Below, piece after piece: positions 43,066 to 54,288 of a stretch of DNA of 64,000 nt. The notes below the pieces were generated by a model. The model saw nothing but the letters and a program-made list of their open reading frames with translations. It ran no database searches and was not told the DNA's origin. Origin of the DNA: Pelagibius sp050330205 (GTDB lineage Bacteria > Pseudomonadota > Alphaproteobacteria > Kiloniellales > Kiloniellaceae); NCBI GenBank assembly GCA_050330205.1, contig JBHJOA010000028.1:1-64000 (forward strand). The letters are read 5' to 3'. Each line of letters begins with the position of its first letter. The first letter of the stretch is position 1. Made by a program: the position numbers and the translations under genes.

Positions 43066-44196
43066 CTATCCGTCCTCCAGATGAAGCAACATGGTCACAC
43101 CAAGCATCAACGACACGCCAGCGGGCGTCCAGGCGGCCAAGACGACGGGGATGGTACCCGAAAGCCCGATCGCGAAGACGAAGTTGGACAGGAAGTATAG
43201 AAGAAACCCCGTCAGCATGCCCGCGAGAATCATTGCACCGACCCTGCCGCGCCGCTGCGGGCGCAGGGAAAAGGTCGCCGCCAGCAGGACCATGGCGGAG
43301 AACAGCAGCGGCAGGGCAAGCAGGCGGTGAAACTGCAGGCGGTGTGGAACCGCCGTAAATCCGGCCGACTGCATGAGCTCGATGAATTGCGGCAGGTGCC
43401 AGAACCCGATGGTCTCCGGCGGGGCGAAGCTTTCCTGGATCTTGTCCACGGTAAGATCCGTGGGCAGTTCCATGCGCTCGTGGAACTGCGAGACTTCGCC
43501 CGGCCGAGAAAGCCAGGTGTCGGACAAGATCCAGCGGCCGGTTTCGAGCCGGGCCTCCCGGGCGTCGATTCGGTCGACGAAGCGGTCCGTTCCGGCATAG
43601 CGGAACACCATCACCTGTTGCAGGTCGACCGAGCCGGGCTTCACGCGCCGGGCATGGATCACCGACTGGCCGTTGCCGTCGGCCTGCCGCAGCCAGACGC
43701 CGGTTTCGGCGACCGAGAGCATGCTCTCCTGGTTGTGGATATGGGCAGCCTCCAGACGCTCGTAGCGGCTCAGCAGGATCGATGCCACCGGGTTGAGCGC
43801 GCTGACGGCCAGCAGGCCGATCACCACCACGCTGCCGAGGACCGGCAGCAGGAACTGCCAGACTGAGACTCCGGCGGCGCGCGCCACCACGAGTTCGTGC
43901 GAGCGCGTCAGCCGCCAGAACGTCGCCATCGCCGCGAAGAGGATGGTGAAGGCCAGCACCTCCTGGCTGAGGAACGGCAGCTTCAGGAGCGCCATGTTCA
44001 GGGTCAGGGTGAGCGGCACGTCCTTGGTCGCCAGGCGGTCGAGGAGATCGACGATGGTGGCGAGGAAGATGATGGCGACAATGGCCAGGAAGAAGCTGGC
44101 GAACCAGAACAGGTATTGGCGGGCGATGTAGGCGGTCAGGGTGGGGGAGAGGCGCAGCCGGCGCATGGCCGGCATGCCGGCCGAAAGCATGCTCAT
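43066..44196 (-). CDS. lptG: LPS export permease LptG
   Basis: A 376-residue inner-membrane subunit of the LptB2FG lipopolysaccharide extractor. Six helices flank a periplasmic beta-jellyroll; landmarks are LTAYIARQYLFWF, SHELVVARAAGVSVWQFLLPVL and the C-terminal LQFHRLLALPLLFSAMVLLAA. The start overlaps the lptF stop (ATGA). Confidence 0.94.
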   Translation of the reverse strand: MSMLSAGMPAMRRLRLSPTLTAYIARQYLFWFASFFLAIVAIIFLATIVDLLDRLATKDVPLTLTLNMALLKLPFLSQEVLAFTILFAAMATFWRLTRSHELVVARAAGVSVWQFLLPVLGSVVVIGLLAVSALNPVASILLSRYERLEAAHIHNQESMLSVAETGVWLRQADGNGQSVIHARRVKPGSVDLQQVMVFRYAGTDRFVDRIDAREARLETGRWILSDTWLSRPGEVSQFHERMELPTDLTVDKIQESFAPPETIGFWHLPQFIELMQSAGFTAVPHRLQFHRLLALPLLFSAMVLLAATFSLRPQRRGRVGAMILAGMLTGFLLYFLSNFVFAIGLSGTIPVVLAAWTPAGVSLMLGVTMLLHLEDG

Positions 44197-45314
44197 GCCG
44201 TCGCCTCGCTGAGTTCGGCCCGCGCCGCCCGCCGGGCCGGCCGGCGCAGCAGGACATGGAGGCTGATTCCTGCGGCGAGAAACACCACCGCGTACATGGC
44301 GGGTATCGCCGCCACGCTGCGGCCGGCGAGGTCATGGAGCGCCAGTGAAACGCCCTCGAGCGCGGCGACGCAGGCGATCGCCGCCAGTATCCGCTTGATC
44401 TGGCCGCGCCGGTTGAACTCGCCTGCCAGCACCGCCGCCAGGCCGATCAGCACGAAAACCACGGTATACAGCGGGCCGACCAGACGGTGGTGGCCTTCGG
44501 CGACCAGTTCCTGTCGGTAGCGCCGGTCGAGCCGCTCCTCGCCCGGCCACAGCAGTTCCGGCAGGAAGCGCTCCTTGGGCTCGCGCCAGCGCGACGGAGA
44601 GGCCTCGCCGAACTCGCTGAGTTCCATGGTGTAGCGGTCGAAGTACAGCAAGGAGAAGCGCCCGGTCTTGCGTCCGAACTCCTGCCGGTTGCCGTTCTCC
44701 ATGACCACCCGCGGGCCGGCCTCGCTGGAAACCAGAGCGCCGCGCTCGGCCATCATGGTCACCGGATTCTCCGGATCGCGGCTGTCGTGCACCAGGATGC
44801 CCCGCAACTCGCCGTCCGCCGAGCGCTGGCGCAGGTAGACGGTGATATCGTCGCCGAGAGTGTTGAAGACCCCTTCCTGCAGCAGAACGGCCGAGAAATC
44901 GTTACGGAAAGTGTTCTGTAAGTCCTTGAAGTGGCGAAAAGAAGCTGGGAGGAAATAGAGCGAGATCGCATAGACCAGAGCGGTCACCATCACCGCCAGG
45001 ATGATCGCCGGCCGCGCCAGCTGCAGCTGCGACAGGCCGGCTGAACGCATCACCACCATTTCGCTGTCCATCGCCAGCTTCTGATAGACGAAGAGCACCG
45101 CGACAAAGGTCGCCACCGGCAGCACGATGCCGAGGAAGGACGGCAGCAGCAGCCCGACAAAGGTCAGGAAGGTTGAGGCCGGCAGGCCACGATTGACGAT
45201 GTAGTCGATGAGCCGCAGCGACTGGGTCAGCCAGATGGCGAAGGTGAGGGCCAGGGTGACGAAGATCGTCGCCATGACCAGCTGTCCCAATATATAGCGT
45301 GTGATCCAGGGCAT
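44193..45314 (-). CDS. lptF: LPS export permease LptF
   Basis: A 373-residue inner-membrane partner of LptG. Landmarks: RYILGQLVMATIFVTLALTF, the coupling-helix region KLAMDSEMVVMRSAGLSQLQL, a periplasmic jellyroll, and the closing helices. First gene of lptF-lptG-lptD-surA-pdxA-rsmA, an outer-membrane biogenesis operon. It is read divergently from pepA. Confidence 0.94.
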   Translation of the reverse strand: MPWITRYILGQLVMATIFVTLALTFAIWLTQSLRLIDYIVNRGLPASTFLTFVGLLLPSFLGIVLPVATFVAVLFVYQKLAMDSEMVVMRSAGLSQLQLARPAIILAVMVTALVYAISLYFLPASFRHFKDLQNTFRNDFSAVLLQEGVFNTLGDDITVYLRQRSADGELRGILVHDSRDPENPVTMMAERGALVSSEAGPRVVMENGNRQEFGRKTGRFSLLYFDRYTMELSEFGEASPSRWREPKERFLPELLWPGEERLDRRYRQELVAEGHHRLVGPLYTVVFVLIGLAAVLAGEFNRRGQIKRILAAIACVAALEGVSLALHDLAGRSVAAIPAMYAVVFLAAGISLHVLLRRPARRAARAELSEATA

Positions 45315-45623
45315 CGGGCCCAATCGCTGCGGTGGGTAAGCCCAGAGAGATAGCGCGCCGCCGCGACCCCAGTCCAGACATTTCCCCGGCCTGCGCGCCG
45401 GAGCGGGCGACCGGCTGCGCCGGCGGTGGGGTGGCGTCGCAGCCCCTGAACCAGCCGAATCCTCCCCGGACCTATCCCCTTGGGGTCTTGAACTTGCCCG
45501 GCGGCGCTGACAGTCTGTTGCACCCTGCGCTTTTCGCTCATTGGGTGTTCGATGGCCGGCGTGCCGCCGAAGGGGCGCCGCCGGTCCAGTTATGCCTGTC
45601 CCATTCTGTCCGTGAGGAGCTTG
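45315..45623. other. Divergent region lptF / pepA
   Basis: 309 bp expected to hold both promoters. No clear pair of hexamers stands out, and no small gene or repeat is seen. Open frames that cross it in several directions lack ribosome binding sites. Confidence 0.4.
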
Positions 45624-47120
45624 ATGAATATTTCCTTTGCCGCGCCGAGCGTTCCGTCGTCCGGCGCCCTGGTGGTCGGCGTGCTGGAGGGCAAGAAGCT
45701 GACGCCCTCGGCGGCGAATCTCAACAAGCTGACGGACGGCGCGCTCGAGCGTGCGCTCGCCGGCGGCAGCTTCTCCGGCAAGAAGAACGAACTGCTGGAG
45801 ATCGTCGCGCCGGCCAAGCTGACCAACAGCCGCATCCTGCTGGTCGGCCTCGGCGACACGGGCAAGCTCAGCGAGCAGGACCTGCAGGACCTCGGCGGTG
45901 CCGTCGCGGCGCAGCTGCTGCGCGGGGACGAAAAGGCGGCCATCCTGGTCGATAAGCCGCGCAGCCGCCGTTCGGCGGCGGAGCAAGCGGCGCTCCAAGC
46001 CTATGGCGCCCTGCTGCGCAGCTACCGTTTCGACAAGTACAAGACCAAGGAAAAGCCGGAGAAGAAGCCGAGGCTCAAGGAGATCACGTTCCTGGTGGAG
46101 GATGCAGCGGCCGCCAGGCGCCATTTCCACAAGCTGGAGAAGGTGGCCGAAGGGGTTTTCGTGACCCGCAACCTGGTCAGCGAGCCGGCCAACGTCCTGT
46201 ATCCGAAAACCCTGGCGGCCGAGGCCAAGAAACTCTCCAAGCTCGGCGTCAAGGTGACGGTGCTGGGCGAGAAGGAGATGAAGAAGCTCGGCATGGGCGC
46301 GTTGCTCGGGGTCGCCCAGGGCTCGGCCCACGAGCCGCAGCTGGTGGTCATGCAGTGGCAGGGGGCGTCGGCGGCCAAGGACAAGGCGCCGCTGGCCTTC
46401 GTCGGCAAGGGGGTCACCTTCGACACCGGCGGCATCTCGCTGAAGCCGGCTGCCGGCATGGAGGACATGAAGTGGGACATGGGCGGCGCCGGCACGGTGG
46501 TCGGCCTGATGCACGCCCTTGCCGCGCGCAAGGCCAAGATCAACGCCGTCGGCATCTGCGGCCTGGTGGAGAACATGCCCTCCGGTACCGCGCAGCGCCC
46601 CGGGGACGTGGTCAAATCGATGTCGGGCCAGACCATCGAGGTGCTCAACACAGACGCGGAGGGCCGCCTCGTCCTCTGCGATGCGCTGTGGTACACGCAG
46701 GAGAACTACAAGCCGCGGCTGATCGTCGACCTGGCAACGCTGACCGGCGCGATCATCATCGCTCTCGGCAACGAGCACGCCGGCCTGTTCAGCAACGACG
46801 ACAAGCTGTCGCAGCAGCTGACCGCCGCGGGCAAGGCGGTCGGGGAGACTGTGTGGCGCATGCCGCTGGGGCCGGAGTACGACAAGCAGATCGACTGCGA
46901 CGTGGCCGACATGAAGAACATCGGCGGCGGGCGTGCCGGCGGCTCCATCACCGCCGCGCAGTTCCTGCAGCGCTTCATCAAGAACGGTACCCCCTGGGCG
47001 CACCTCGACATCGCCGGCATGGCCTGGTCCACCAAGGACAAGCCCACGGTGCCCAAGGGCGGTACCGGTTTCGGCGTGCGTCTGCTCGACCGCTTCGTCG
47101 CCGACAACTTCGAGAAGTAG
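45624..47120 (+). CDS. pepA: Leucyl aminopeptidase (M17)
   Basis: A 498-residue cytosolic two-metal aminopeptidase. The M17 signature NTDAEGRL is present, with the metal-binding region VGKGVTFDTGGISLKP and MKWDMGGAGTVVG. The N-terminal macro-like domain is complete. GAGGAG precedes ATG 45624. pepA followed by holC (37 bp) is a conserved alphaproteobacterial pair. Confidence 0.96.
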   Translation: MNISFAAPSVPSSGALVVGVLEGKKLTPSAANLNKLTDGALERALAGGSFSGKKNELLEIVAPAKLTNSRILLVGLGDTGKLSEQDLQDLGGAVAAQLLRGDEKAAILVDKPRSRRSAAEQAALQAYGALLRSYRFDKYKTKEKPEKKPRLKEITFLVEDAAAARRHFHKLEKVAEGVFVTRNLVSEPANVLYPKTLAAEAKKLSKLGVKVTVLGEKEMKKLGMGALLGVAQGSAHEPQLVVMQWQGASAAKDKAPLAFVGKGVTFDTGGISLKPAAGMEDMKWDMGGAGTVVGLMHALAARKAKINAVGICGLVENMPSGTAQRPGDVVKSMSGQTIEVLNTDAEGRLVLCDALWYTQENYKPRLIVDLATLTGAIIIALGNEHAGLFSNDDKLSQQLTAAGKAVGETVWRMPLGPEYDKQIDCDVADMKNIGGGRAGGSITAAQFLQRFIKNGTPWAHLDIAGMAWSTKDKPTVPKGGTGFGVRLLDRFVADNFEK

Positions 47121-47157
47121 GCCGGGTCCGGTCCCGGGAAATCGAAGCGGCAGGCCG

Positions 47158-47607
47158 ATGACCGAGGTGCGCTTCTACCATATGACCCGCACGCCGCTCG
47201 ACCAGGCGCTCCCGCAGATGCTGGAGAAGACTCTGGAGCGCGGCCAGCGGGCGGTGGTGCGGGCCGGATCGGAAGCGCGGATCGAGGCGCTGTCGGCGCG
47301 GCTGTGGACCTACAACGACCGCTCCTTCCTGCCACACGGCACCGTCAAGGACGGCCGCGCCGATCGCCAGCCGGTCTGGCTGACGGTGGCCGACGAGGCA
47401 CCCAACGGCGCCGAGGTGCTGTTCCTCACCGACGGCGCGACCTCCGAGCGGATCGCCGACTTCGGGCTCTGTGCCATCCTCTTCGACGGCGGCGATGAGG
47501 AGGCGCTGGCCCAGGCGCGCGCGCAGTGGAAGACGCTGAAGGAGGCGGGCCACGAGGTGACCTACTGGCAGCAGGACGAAAGCGGGCGCTGGGGCCAGAA
47601 GGCCTGA
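47158..47607 (+). CDS. holC: DNA polymerase III chi subunit HolC
   Basis: A 149-residue subunit of the clamp-loader complex that binds single-strand binding protein. Family features: VRFYHMTRTPLDQALPQMLEKTLERGQRAVV, LWTYNDRSFLPHG and PVWLT. Translation begins at ATG 47158. It converges on the EamA transporter gene with a 19-bp gap. Confidence 0.93.
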   Translation: MTEVRFYHMTRTPLDQALPQMLEKTLERGQRAVVRAGSEARIEALSARLWTYNDRSFLPHGTVKDGRADRQPVWLTVADEAPNGAEVLFLTDGATSERIADFGLCAILFDGGDEEALAQARAQWKTLKEAGHEVTYWQQDESGRWGQKA

Positions 47608-47626
47608 CGCCGGCGGCGGCCGGCTG

Positions 47627-48595
47627 TCAGCGCTTCGGCTGCAGGCGTCGCGCCCGGCCCCGCGGCAGCTTGAGGTTGGCCTCGCGGAACAGGATGAAGA
47701 GACCGGAGGCCATGACGATGGCCACGCCGGCCCAGATATTGAGGCCAGGAATCTCGCCCCAGAAGACAAAGCCCAGCAGTGTCGCCCAGATCATCGAGGT
47801 GTACTCGAAGGGCGCGATCACGGCGACGTCGCCGTGCTTGAAGGCGGCGGTCATGAGAATCTGTCCGACGCCGCCCAGCAGCCCGACGGCGATCAGCGCG
47901 GCGAGGTCGAGAAGGTCCGGCGCGGTCCACACGAAGGGCAGGGCGACGCCGGAAACCAAAGTGCAGGAGAGCGTGAAGGTGAAGGCGACCGAGGCGCTGG
48001 ATTCCGTGCGCCCGAGCTTGCGCAGCACGATCATCGCCAGCGCGAAGAGCAGCGTGCCGATCAGCGGCACCAGGGCGATGCTGCGCAGCAGGTCGGGGCC
48101 GGGCTGCAGCATGACCATGACGCCGACGAAGCCGATCAGCACCGCGCCCCAGCGGTAGGGCCCGACCCTTTCGCCCAGCAGCGGCACCGAGAGTGCCACC
48201 ACGAAGACCGGGGCGGCGAAGCTGATGGCCACGACCTCGGCCAGCGGCATGCGCGAATAGGCATAGAAAAAGCAGAACATGGCGCCGACACCGACCAGGC
48301 TACGCAGCAGGTGGCCGCCCAGGCTGTTGACCCTCAGGCTGTTCAGGGAGCCGCTGTGCCAGATCAGCAGGCCGATCGGGATGAAGGCGAAGAGGCTGCG
48401 GAAGAACATCACCTGCAGCGTCGGATAGCGGCTGCCGAGATCCTTCACCAGGGCGTCCATCGCGGCGAAGAACACCAGGCTCGCGACCATCATCAGGATG
48501 GCGCGGGCCGGCGACACGGCGGCGGCGGCGGCGGCTGGAGGGGCCGTCGAAACAGGGGCCGAAGCGGCCGGCAGCGGCGGCTCTGCCATCGCCAT
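47627..48595 (-). CDS. EamA/DMT-family transporter
   Basis: A 322-residue inner-membrane protein with about ten helices arranged as two EamA repeats (FFAAMDALVKDLGSRYPTLQVMFFRSLFAF in the first; APFEYTSMIWATLLGFVFWGEIP closing the second). The substrate is unknown; relatives export metabolites such as amino acids or nucleosides. A ~30-residue Ala/Pro-rich cytoplasmic tail opens the protein. ATG 48595 or 48589 may start it. Confidence 0.9.
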   Translation of the reverse strand: MAMAEPPLPAASAPVSTAPPAAAAAAVSPARAILMMVASLVFFAAMDALVKDLGSRYPTLQVMFFRSLFAFIPIGLLIWHSGSLNSLRVNSLGGHLLRSLVGVGAMFCFFYAYSRMPLAEVVAISFAAPVFVVALSVPLLGERVGPYRWGAVLIGFVGVMVMLQPGPDLLRSIALVPLIGTLLFALAMIVLRKLGRTESSASVAFTFTLSCTLVSGVALPFVWTAPDLLDLAALIAVGLLGGVGQILMTAAFKHGDVAVIAPFEYTSMIWATLLGFVFWGEIPGLNIWAGVAIVMASGLFILFREANLKLPRGRARRLQPKR

Positions 48596-48828
48596 GGGTG
48601 GACTTTCTCTGGGGCAGCCTTCGCGGTGGCGGCCAGACTAGGCCGCGCCGTCACGGGGCAGGCACGTTGTTCCTGCAGGTCTGCGACGCGGATAACGCGG
48701 GTCCCGGGCCAAGGTCGGCCCGGCCGGGCGCCGTTGTCGCCCACCCGTAGCGTTTCCCTTTAATTCCACTGACGATCTGTGCAATCATTGTATTGGAGAT
48801 TGCTGTCATTCGAAGACTGGGAATCGGA

Positions 48829-49347
48829 ATGGCGGATTTTCTCGTTTCGCAGTTTTATCTGGCAGAGCTCGCGGGGCGCGACCCGCCGGTGGTGCACGCC
48901 CGGTTCACCGAGATGCTCGACTACCTCGAACGCGTTGCGCCCGACGGCCGCCTGCCGGGACGCCAGCACATAGACCCCTGCGACCTGCGCAAAGTGCTTA
49001 CACTCGTGAACCTGATCGACGTAGAACGAATCGGCGGCGGCATGCGTTTCCGTTACCGTCTGATGGGCGCGATGCAGACGCTGAACGCGGGGCGGGACAT
49101 CACCGGCATGCTGGTGGAAGAGGCGATTGCGCCGCCCCTGGCGGCACGCATCGTCGCCAACATGACCCGCGCCGTGGAGACCCGCACTGCGGTCTACGAC
49201 GCTTTTCCGATGCCGCATCCGGACCGCGAATTCATCGACTCGCAGCGCATGTACTATCCGCTGGCGGCCGATGGCGACACGATCGACATGCTGCTGATCC
49301 TCAATGGCTACGACAGCGACCTGCCGGCCCGGCTATACGGGCGCTAG
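48829..49347 (+). CDS. PAS-domain (PAS_5-like) protein
   Basis: A 172-residue single-domain protein of the PAS_5 type common in Rhodospirillales: LAELAGRDPPVVHARFTEML, LRKVLTLVNLIDVERIGGGMRFRYRLMGAMQ, and QRMYYPLAADGDTIDMLLILN. No output domain is attached, so it probably senses a ligand and acts by protein contact, or is degenerate. I prefer ATG 48829; a TTG at 48793 would extend it. It is divergent from the transporter gene across 233 bp. Confidence 0.8.
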   Translation: MADFLVSQFYLAELAGRDPPVVHARFTEMLDYLERVAPDGRLPGRQHIDPCDLRKVLTLVNLIDVERIGGGMRFRYRLMGAMQTLNAGRDITGMLVEEAIAPPLAARIVANMTRAVETRTAVYDAFPMPHPDREFIDSQRMYYPLAADGDTIDMLLILNGYDSDLPARLYGR

Positions 49348-49357
49348 GCCTCTTCCC

Positions 49358-51241
<1,884 letters not shown>

Positions 51242-51488
51242 GGGTTGCGGTTCCGCTTCGGCGGCGGGTGATAGCATGCCCGGCCGGCGGGCGAAAGCGG
51301 GTCGGCCGCGGCGCCCCGGCCGGGCGGCAGGCCCTCCCGGAAAGCCGCCGGCGGGCGTTGCCCTGGGCCGGCAAAGCGTCTATAAGCCCGGCGCGAAACG
51401 GGAAACGGGCCGGGCCCGGGCGATGCCGGACCTCCGGCCCCGCCGGAAGCCCTGGCGCAAGCAATCACCAGAAGGAGAGCCGGAGTCC

Positions 51489-51911
51489 ATGGCCACGGAA
51501 CGGACCTTTTCGATCATCAAGCCGGATGCCACCCGGCGCAACATCACCGGCAAGATCATCGACCGCCTGGAGCAGGCCGGCCTGCGCGTCGTTGCCAGCA
51601 AGCGCATCCACATGACGCGAGAGCAGGCCGAGGGCTTCTACGCGGTGCACAAGGAGCGGCCGTTCTTCAACGACCTTTGCAGCTTCATGACCTCCGGCCC
51701 GGTGGTGGTGCAGGTGCTGGAAGGCGAGAACGCCGTGGCGAAGAATCGCGAAGTGATGGGCGCGACCAATCCGAAGGACGCGGCGCCCGGCACCATCCGC
51801 GCCGACTTCGCCGAGTCCATCGAGGCCAACTCGGTGCACGGCTCCGACGCCCCCGAGACCGCGGCGCAGGAGATCAGGTTCTTCTTCACCGATGCGGAGC
51901 TCGTCGGCTGA
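51489..51911 (+). CDS. ndk: Nucleoside diphosphate kinase
   Basis: A 140-residue enzyme balancing NTP pools. The phosphorylated histidine is H117 (NSVHGSDAP), with the N-terminal TFSIIKPDATRRN signature. GGAGAGCCGGAG precedes ATG 51489. A strong terminator follows, so it is monocistronic or the last gene of its unit. Confidence 0.96.
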   Translation: MATERTFSIIKPDATRRNITGKIIDRLEQAGLRVVASKRIHMTREQAEGFYAVHKERPFFNDLCSFMTSGPVVVQVLEGENAVAKNREVMGATNPKDAAPGTIRADFAESIEANSVHGSDAPETAAQEIRFFFTDAELVG

Positions 51912-51952
51912 CGCCGTTGTGACCTTTTCGGGCCGGGTGCCCGGCGGAAGAC

Positions 51953-51989
51953 AGGGCGGAACCCCCCGGGGTTCCGCCCTTTTTTCTTT
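51953..51989 (+). terminator. Rho-independent terminator of ndk
   Basis: A 10-12-bp stem (GGGCGGAACC and complement) followed by TTTTTT, 42 bp after the ndk stop. Confidence 0.9.
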
Positions 51990-52114
51990 GAATCCCGGCG
52001 TCGCGCGGATCCCGCCGCGCGGATGCTCGGGGAACAAATTCGCGGTCCTGCGCGTCTACAGGGCAAGGAAGTGCGACAGCTTTTTTGCACGAAAAGACAC
52101 ACGGGAGTACTGCG

Positions 52115-52618
52115 ATGCGAACCATGAAAGCTCTGGCCTTTGCCGCTGCCGCGACGGCGATGATGCCGCTGGCCGGCATGGCCCAGGAAACGACGACCAC
52201 CACTTCGACCACGCCGCCCGCTCAGGCCGAGCCGGCGGGCCCTGCCGTGCTGACCGAGCAGAAGTCCGGCGAGGTTCTGTCCGACAGCTATCTCGGCGCC
52301 GACGTGGTGGCGCGCTCGGCCGAGGGCGCGGAAAGCGTCGGCAAGGTTTCCGACCTGCTGCTCGGCGAGGACGACAAGATCATCGGCGTTGTCGTCAACG
52401 TCGGCGGCTTCCTCGGCGTCGGCTCCAAGCCTGTCGGCCTGTCCTGGGCCGCGCTCACCGAAGAGATGTCTGACGGCACCCTGATCTTGCGCACCAGCCT
52501 GACACGCGAGGATCTGGAGCAGGCGCCGGAGTTCAAGACTCTCGAGGCCCAGCAGGTCGAGAGCGATCGCGAGATGATCGATCAGGAATCGGCGCCGGCG
52601 AGTCCTACCCTGCAGTAA
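52115..52618 (+). CDS. Exported PRC-barrel domain protein
   Basis: A 167-residue protein with a signal peptide (to about GMAQ, residue 24), a Thr/Pro-rich linker and one PRC-barrel (YLGADVVARSAEGAESVGKVSDLLLGEDDKIIGVVVNVGGFLG). Such exported PRC-barrel proteins are common in alphaproteobacteria and tied to stress or envelope adaptation; mechanism unknown. GGGAG precedes ATG 52115. Confidence 0.85.
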   Translation: MRTMKALAFAAAATAMMPLAGMAQETTTTTSTTPPAQAEPAGPAVLTEQKSGEVLSDSYLGADVVARSAEGAESVGKVSDLLLGEDDKIIGVVVNVGGFLGVGSKPVGLSWAALTEEMSDGTLILRTSLTREDLEQAPEFKTLEAQQVESDREMIDQESAPASPTLQ

Positions 52619-52803
52619 GCCGGCACGGTTCCGAGGGGCGGCCGATGGCCTTCGGGCCGTCGCGCCGTCCCGTCAGTCCCTGGCCATCGGGCGCCGCCTG
52701 TCAGCAGAAGGCCGGATAATCTCCGGCCGGCGGCTGGCAGGGGGCGCCCTGCTGTGTTAGGTCAACGGTTGGGCAGTGACGGTGAAACCGAAGGGACAGG
52801 CGG

Positions 52804-53334
52804 GTGTTGCAAAGAGAATTGCAATCTAAGATAGAAATTCGCAAGATCATACCTGGGCTGGCGGTTTCCGCTGCCCTGGTGCTGGCCCTGGCGGCCGGTG
52901 GCGGCGGAGCGGCCTGGGGCCAGGCGAGAAGTACCGACGACACCACCCGGCTGGCCGACCAGATCGTCGGCTGCGCTGGCCTCGACGATGAGCAGGAGCG
53001 GCTGCAATGCTACGACGCCCTGGCACAGCCGCTGCTCGGCCTCGATGAGTCCACAGAGGATTCGCCGACGGCTTTGCACGGCTTCACCGGCAGGGACGAC
53101 TGGGATTCCGATCCGATCGAGGTCGATACGCCCTGGCGCCTGGTCTGGCAGAACCAGGGCAGCCTGCTGACCGTCGAACTGCGCACGGCGCAGAACGAGA
53201 TGATCGACGTGATCGGCAATCAGATCGGCAGGGGCGGTGGCCGCTCCGCCGTGATCGAGCCCGGCAGCTACCGCCTCGCGGTGCGCGGCCTCGGTGGCTG
53301 GCGCGTTCAGGTGGTCGGCGAAACCGGCAACTGA
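52804..53334 (+). CDS. Exported protein of unknown function with CxxLDD...CYD motif
   Basis: A 176-residue protein with a signal sequence (hydrophobic core about 18-35, then AWGQA). The mature part has CAGLDDEQERLQCYDALA, a cysteine-paired motif found at the N terminus of several periplasmic proteins, then a small beta-rich domain (TPWRLVWQNQG ... YRLAVRGLGGWRVQVVGE). I do not recognise a function. The start is GTG 52804. The 185-bp upstream gap contains only a GC-rich hairpin-prone stretch. Confidence 0.7.
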   Translation: MLQRELQSKIEIRKIIPGLAVSAALVLALAAGGGGAAWGQARSTDDTTRLADQIVGCAGLDDEQERLQCYDALAQPLLGLDESTEDSPTALHGFTGRDDWDSDPIEVDTPWRLVWQNQGSLLTVELRTAQNEMIDVIGNQIGRGGGRSAVIEPGSYRLAVRGLGGWRVQVVGETGN

Positions 53335-53371
53335 CGCCGACCGCTCGCGGCCGCGGCCCGGACAGTGCCGG

Positions 53372-53494
53372 TTACAGCAGGAACCACGCCATCAGCAGCA
53401 GGGTCACCACCACGAGCCCGGTGGAGATGGTGATGAATTTGACGAAGCCTTTCCAGATTTCCTGGTGTTCCCGCAGCAGCCGATCGTCCGCCAT
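53372..53494 (-). CDS. aa3-type cytochrome c oxidase subunit IV-like small membrane protein
   Basis: A 40-residue protein. A charged N terminus with REHQEIWKGFVKF precedes a single transmembrane helix (about 21-40, ending LLLMAWFLL). This is the pattern of the tiny bacterial aa3-oxidase subunit IV, which packs against the oxidase core. The match of both halves and the alphaproteobacterial context support it despite the size. No oxidase gene is nearby. Confidence 0.75.
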   Translation of the reverse strand: MADDRLLREHQEIWKGFVKFITISTGLVVVTLLLMAWFLL

Positions 53495-53628
53495 GCCAAT
53501 GTCCCGCTTGTTGATTTGTCCGCCGCGGCGCTCCCCGCCACGGCGCGTCTCCCGGCCGTTCTTCTAGCCCGGGACGCCGCGCCGGGCAAGCCTTGGCGGG
53601 CCGCGGAGGGGATCCGCGGATGGCCGGG

Positions 53629-54288
53629 TCAGCCGCGCAACGGCGGCGAGAACAGTGGCGTGCCGGCGTCGAAATCGCCGGAAAACGCCGCCTTGCCGTC
53701 CTCCAGGCGCACGCGGCCTTCGGCCAGCAGGCGCAGGCAGGCGGGATAGAGGCGGTGCTCGGCCCGCAGCACTCGGGCGGCCAGGCTTTCCGGGTCGTCG
53801 CCCGGCAGCACCGGCACTGCCGCCTGGCCGATGATCGCCCCGCCGTCGACCTCCTCGCTGACGAAGTGGACGGTGCAGCCGTGCAGGCGCACCCCGGCCG
53901 CCAGGGCGCGGGCATGGGTGTCGAGCCCGGGGAACAGCGGCAGCAGCGAGGGATGGATGTTGATCATGCGGCCCTGCCAGTGCCGTACGAAGCCGGCGCC
54001 GACCACCCGCATGAAGCCGGCGAGGCAGACGAGATCCACCCCGGCGCTTTCGAGGGCGCCGGTCACCGCCGTCTCGAAGGCGTCGCGGCCGGCGAAGGCC
54101 TTGTGGTCGACGACCTCGGCGCCGACGCCGGCGGCGCGCGCGTGGTCGAGCCCGCCGGCATCCGGCCGGTTGGCGATCACGGTGACGATCTCGGCCGGAA
54201 AGTCCGCCGCGGCACAGGCGTCGAGCAGGGCCTTCAGGTTGCTGCCGCGCCCGGAGATCAGCACGCCGACCCTGGTCCTGCCGGCCAT
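53629..54288 (-). CDS. purN: Phosphoribosylglycinamide formyltransferase PurN
   Basis: A 219-residue folate-dependent enzyme of purine synthesis. Catalytic residues N110, H112 (MINIHPSLLP) and D148 (EEVDGGAI) are all present, with the phosphate loop ISGRGSNL. Its start overlaps the last base of purM (TGATG), so both are coupled. Confidence 0.96.
   Translation of the reverse strand: MAGRTRVGVLISGRGSNLKALLDACAAADFPAEIVTVIANRPDAGGLDHARAAGVGAEVVDHKAFAGRDAFETAVTGALESAGVDLVCLAGFMRVVGAGFVRHWQGRMINIHPSLLPLFPGLDTHARALAAGVRLHGCTVHFVSEEVDGGAIIGQAAVPVLPGDDPESLAARVLRAEHRLYPACLRLLAEGRVRLEDGKAAFSGDFDAGTPLFSPPLRG

Noticed and set aside
41043..43358. 771-codon open frame on the plus strand
   Set aside because: Antisense shadow of lptD, with no start context.
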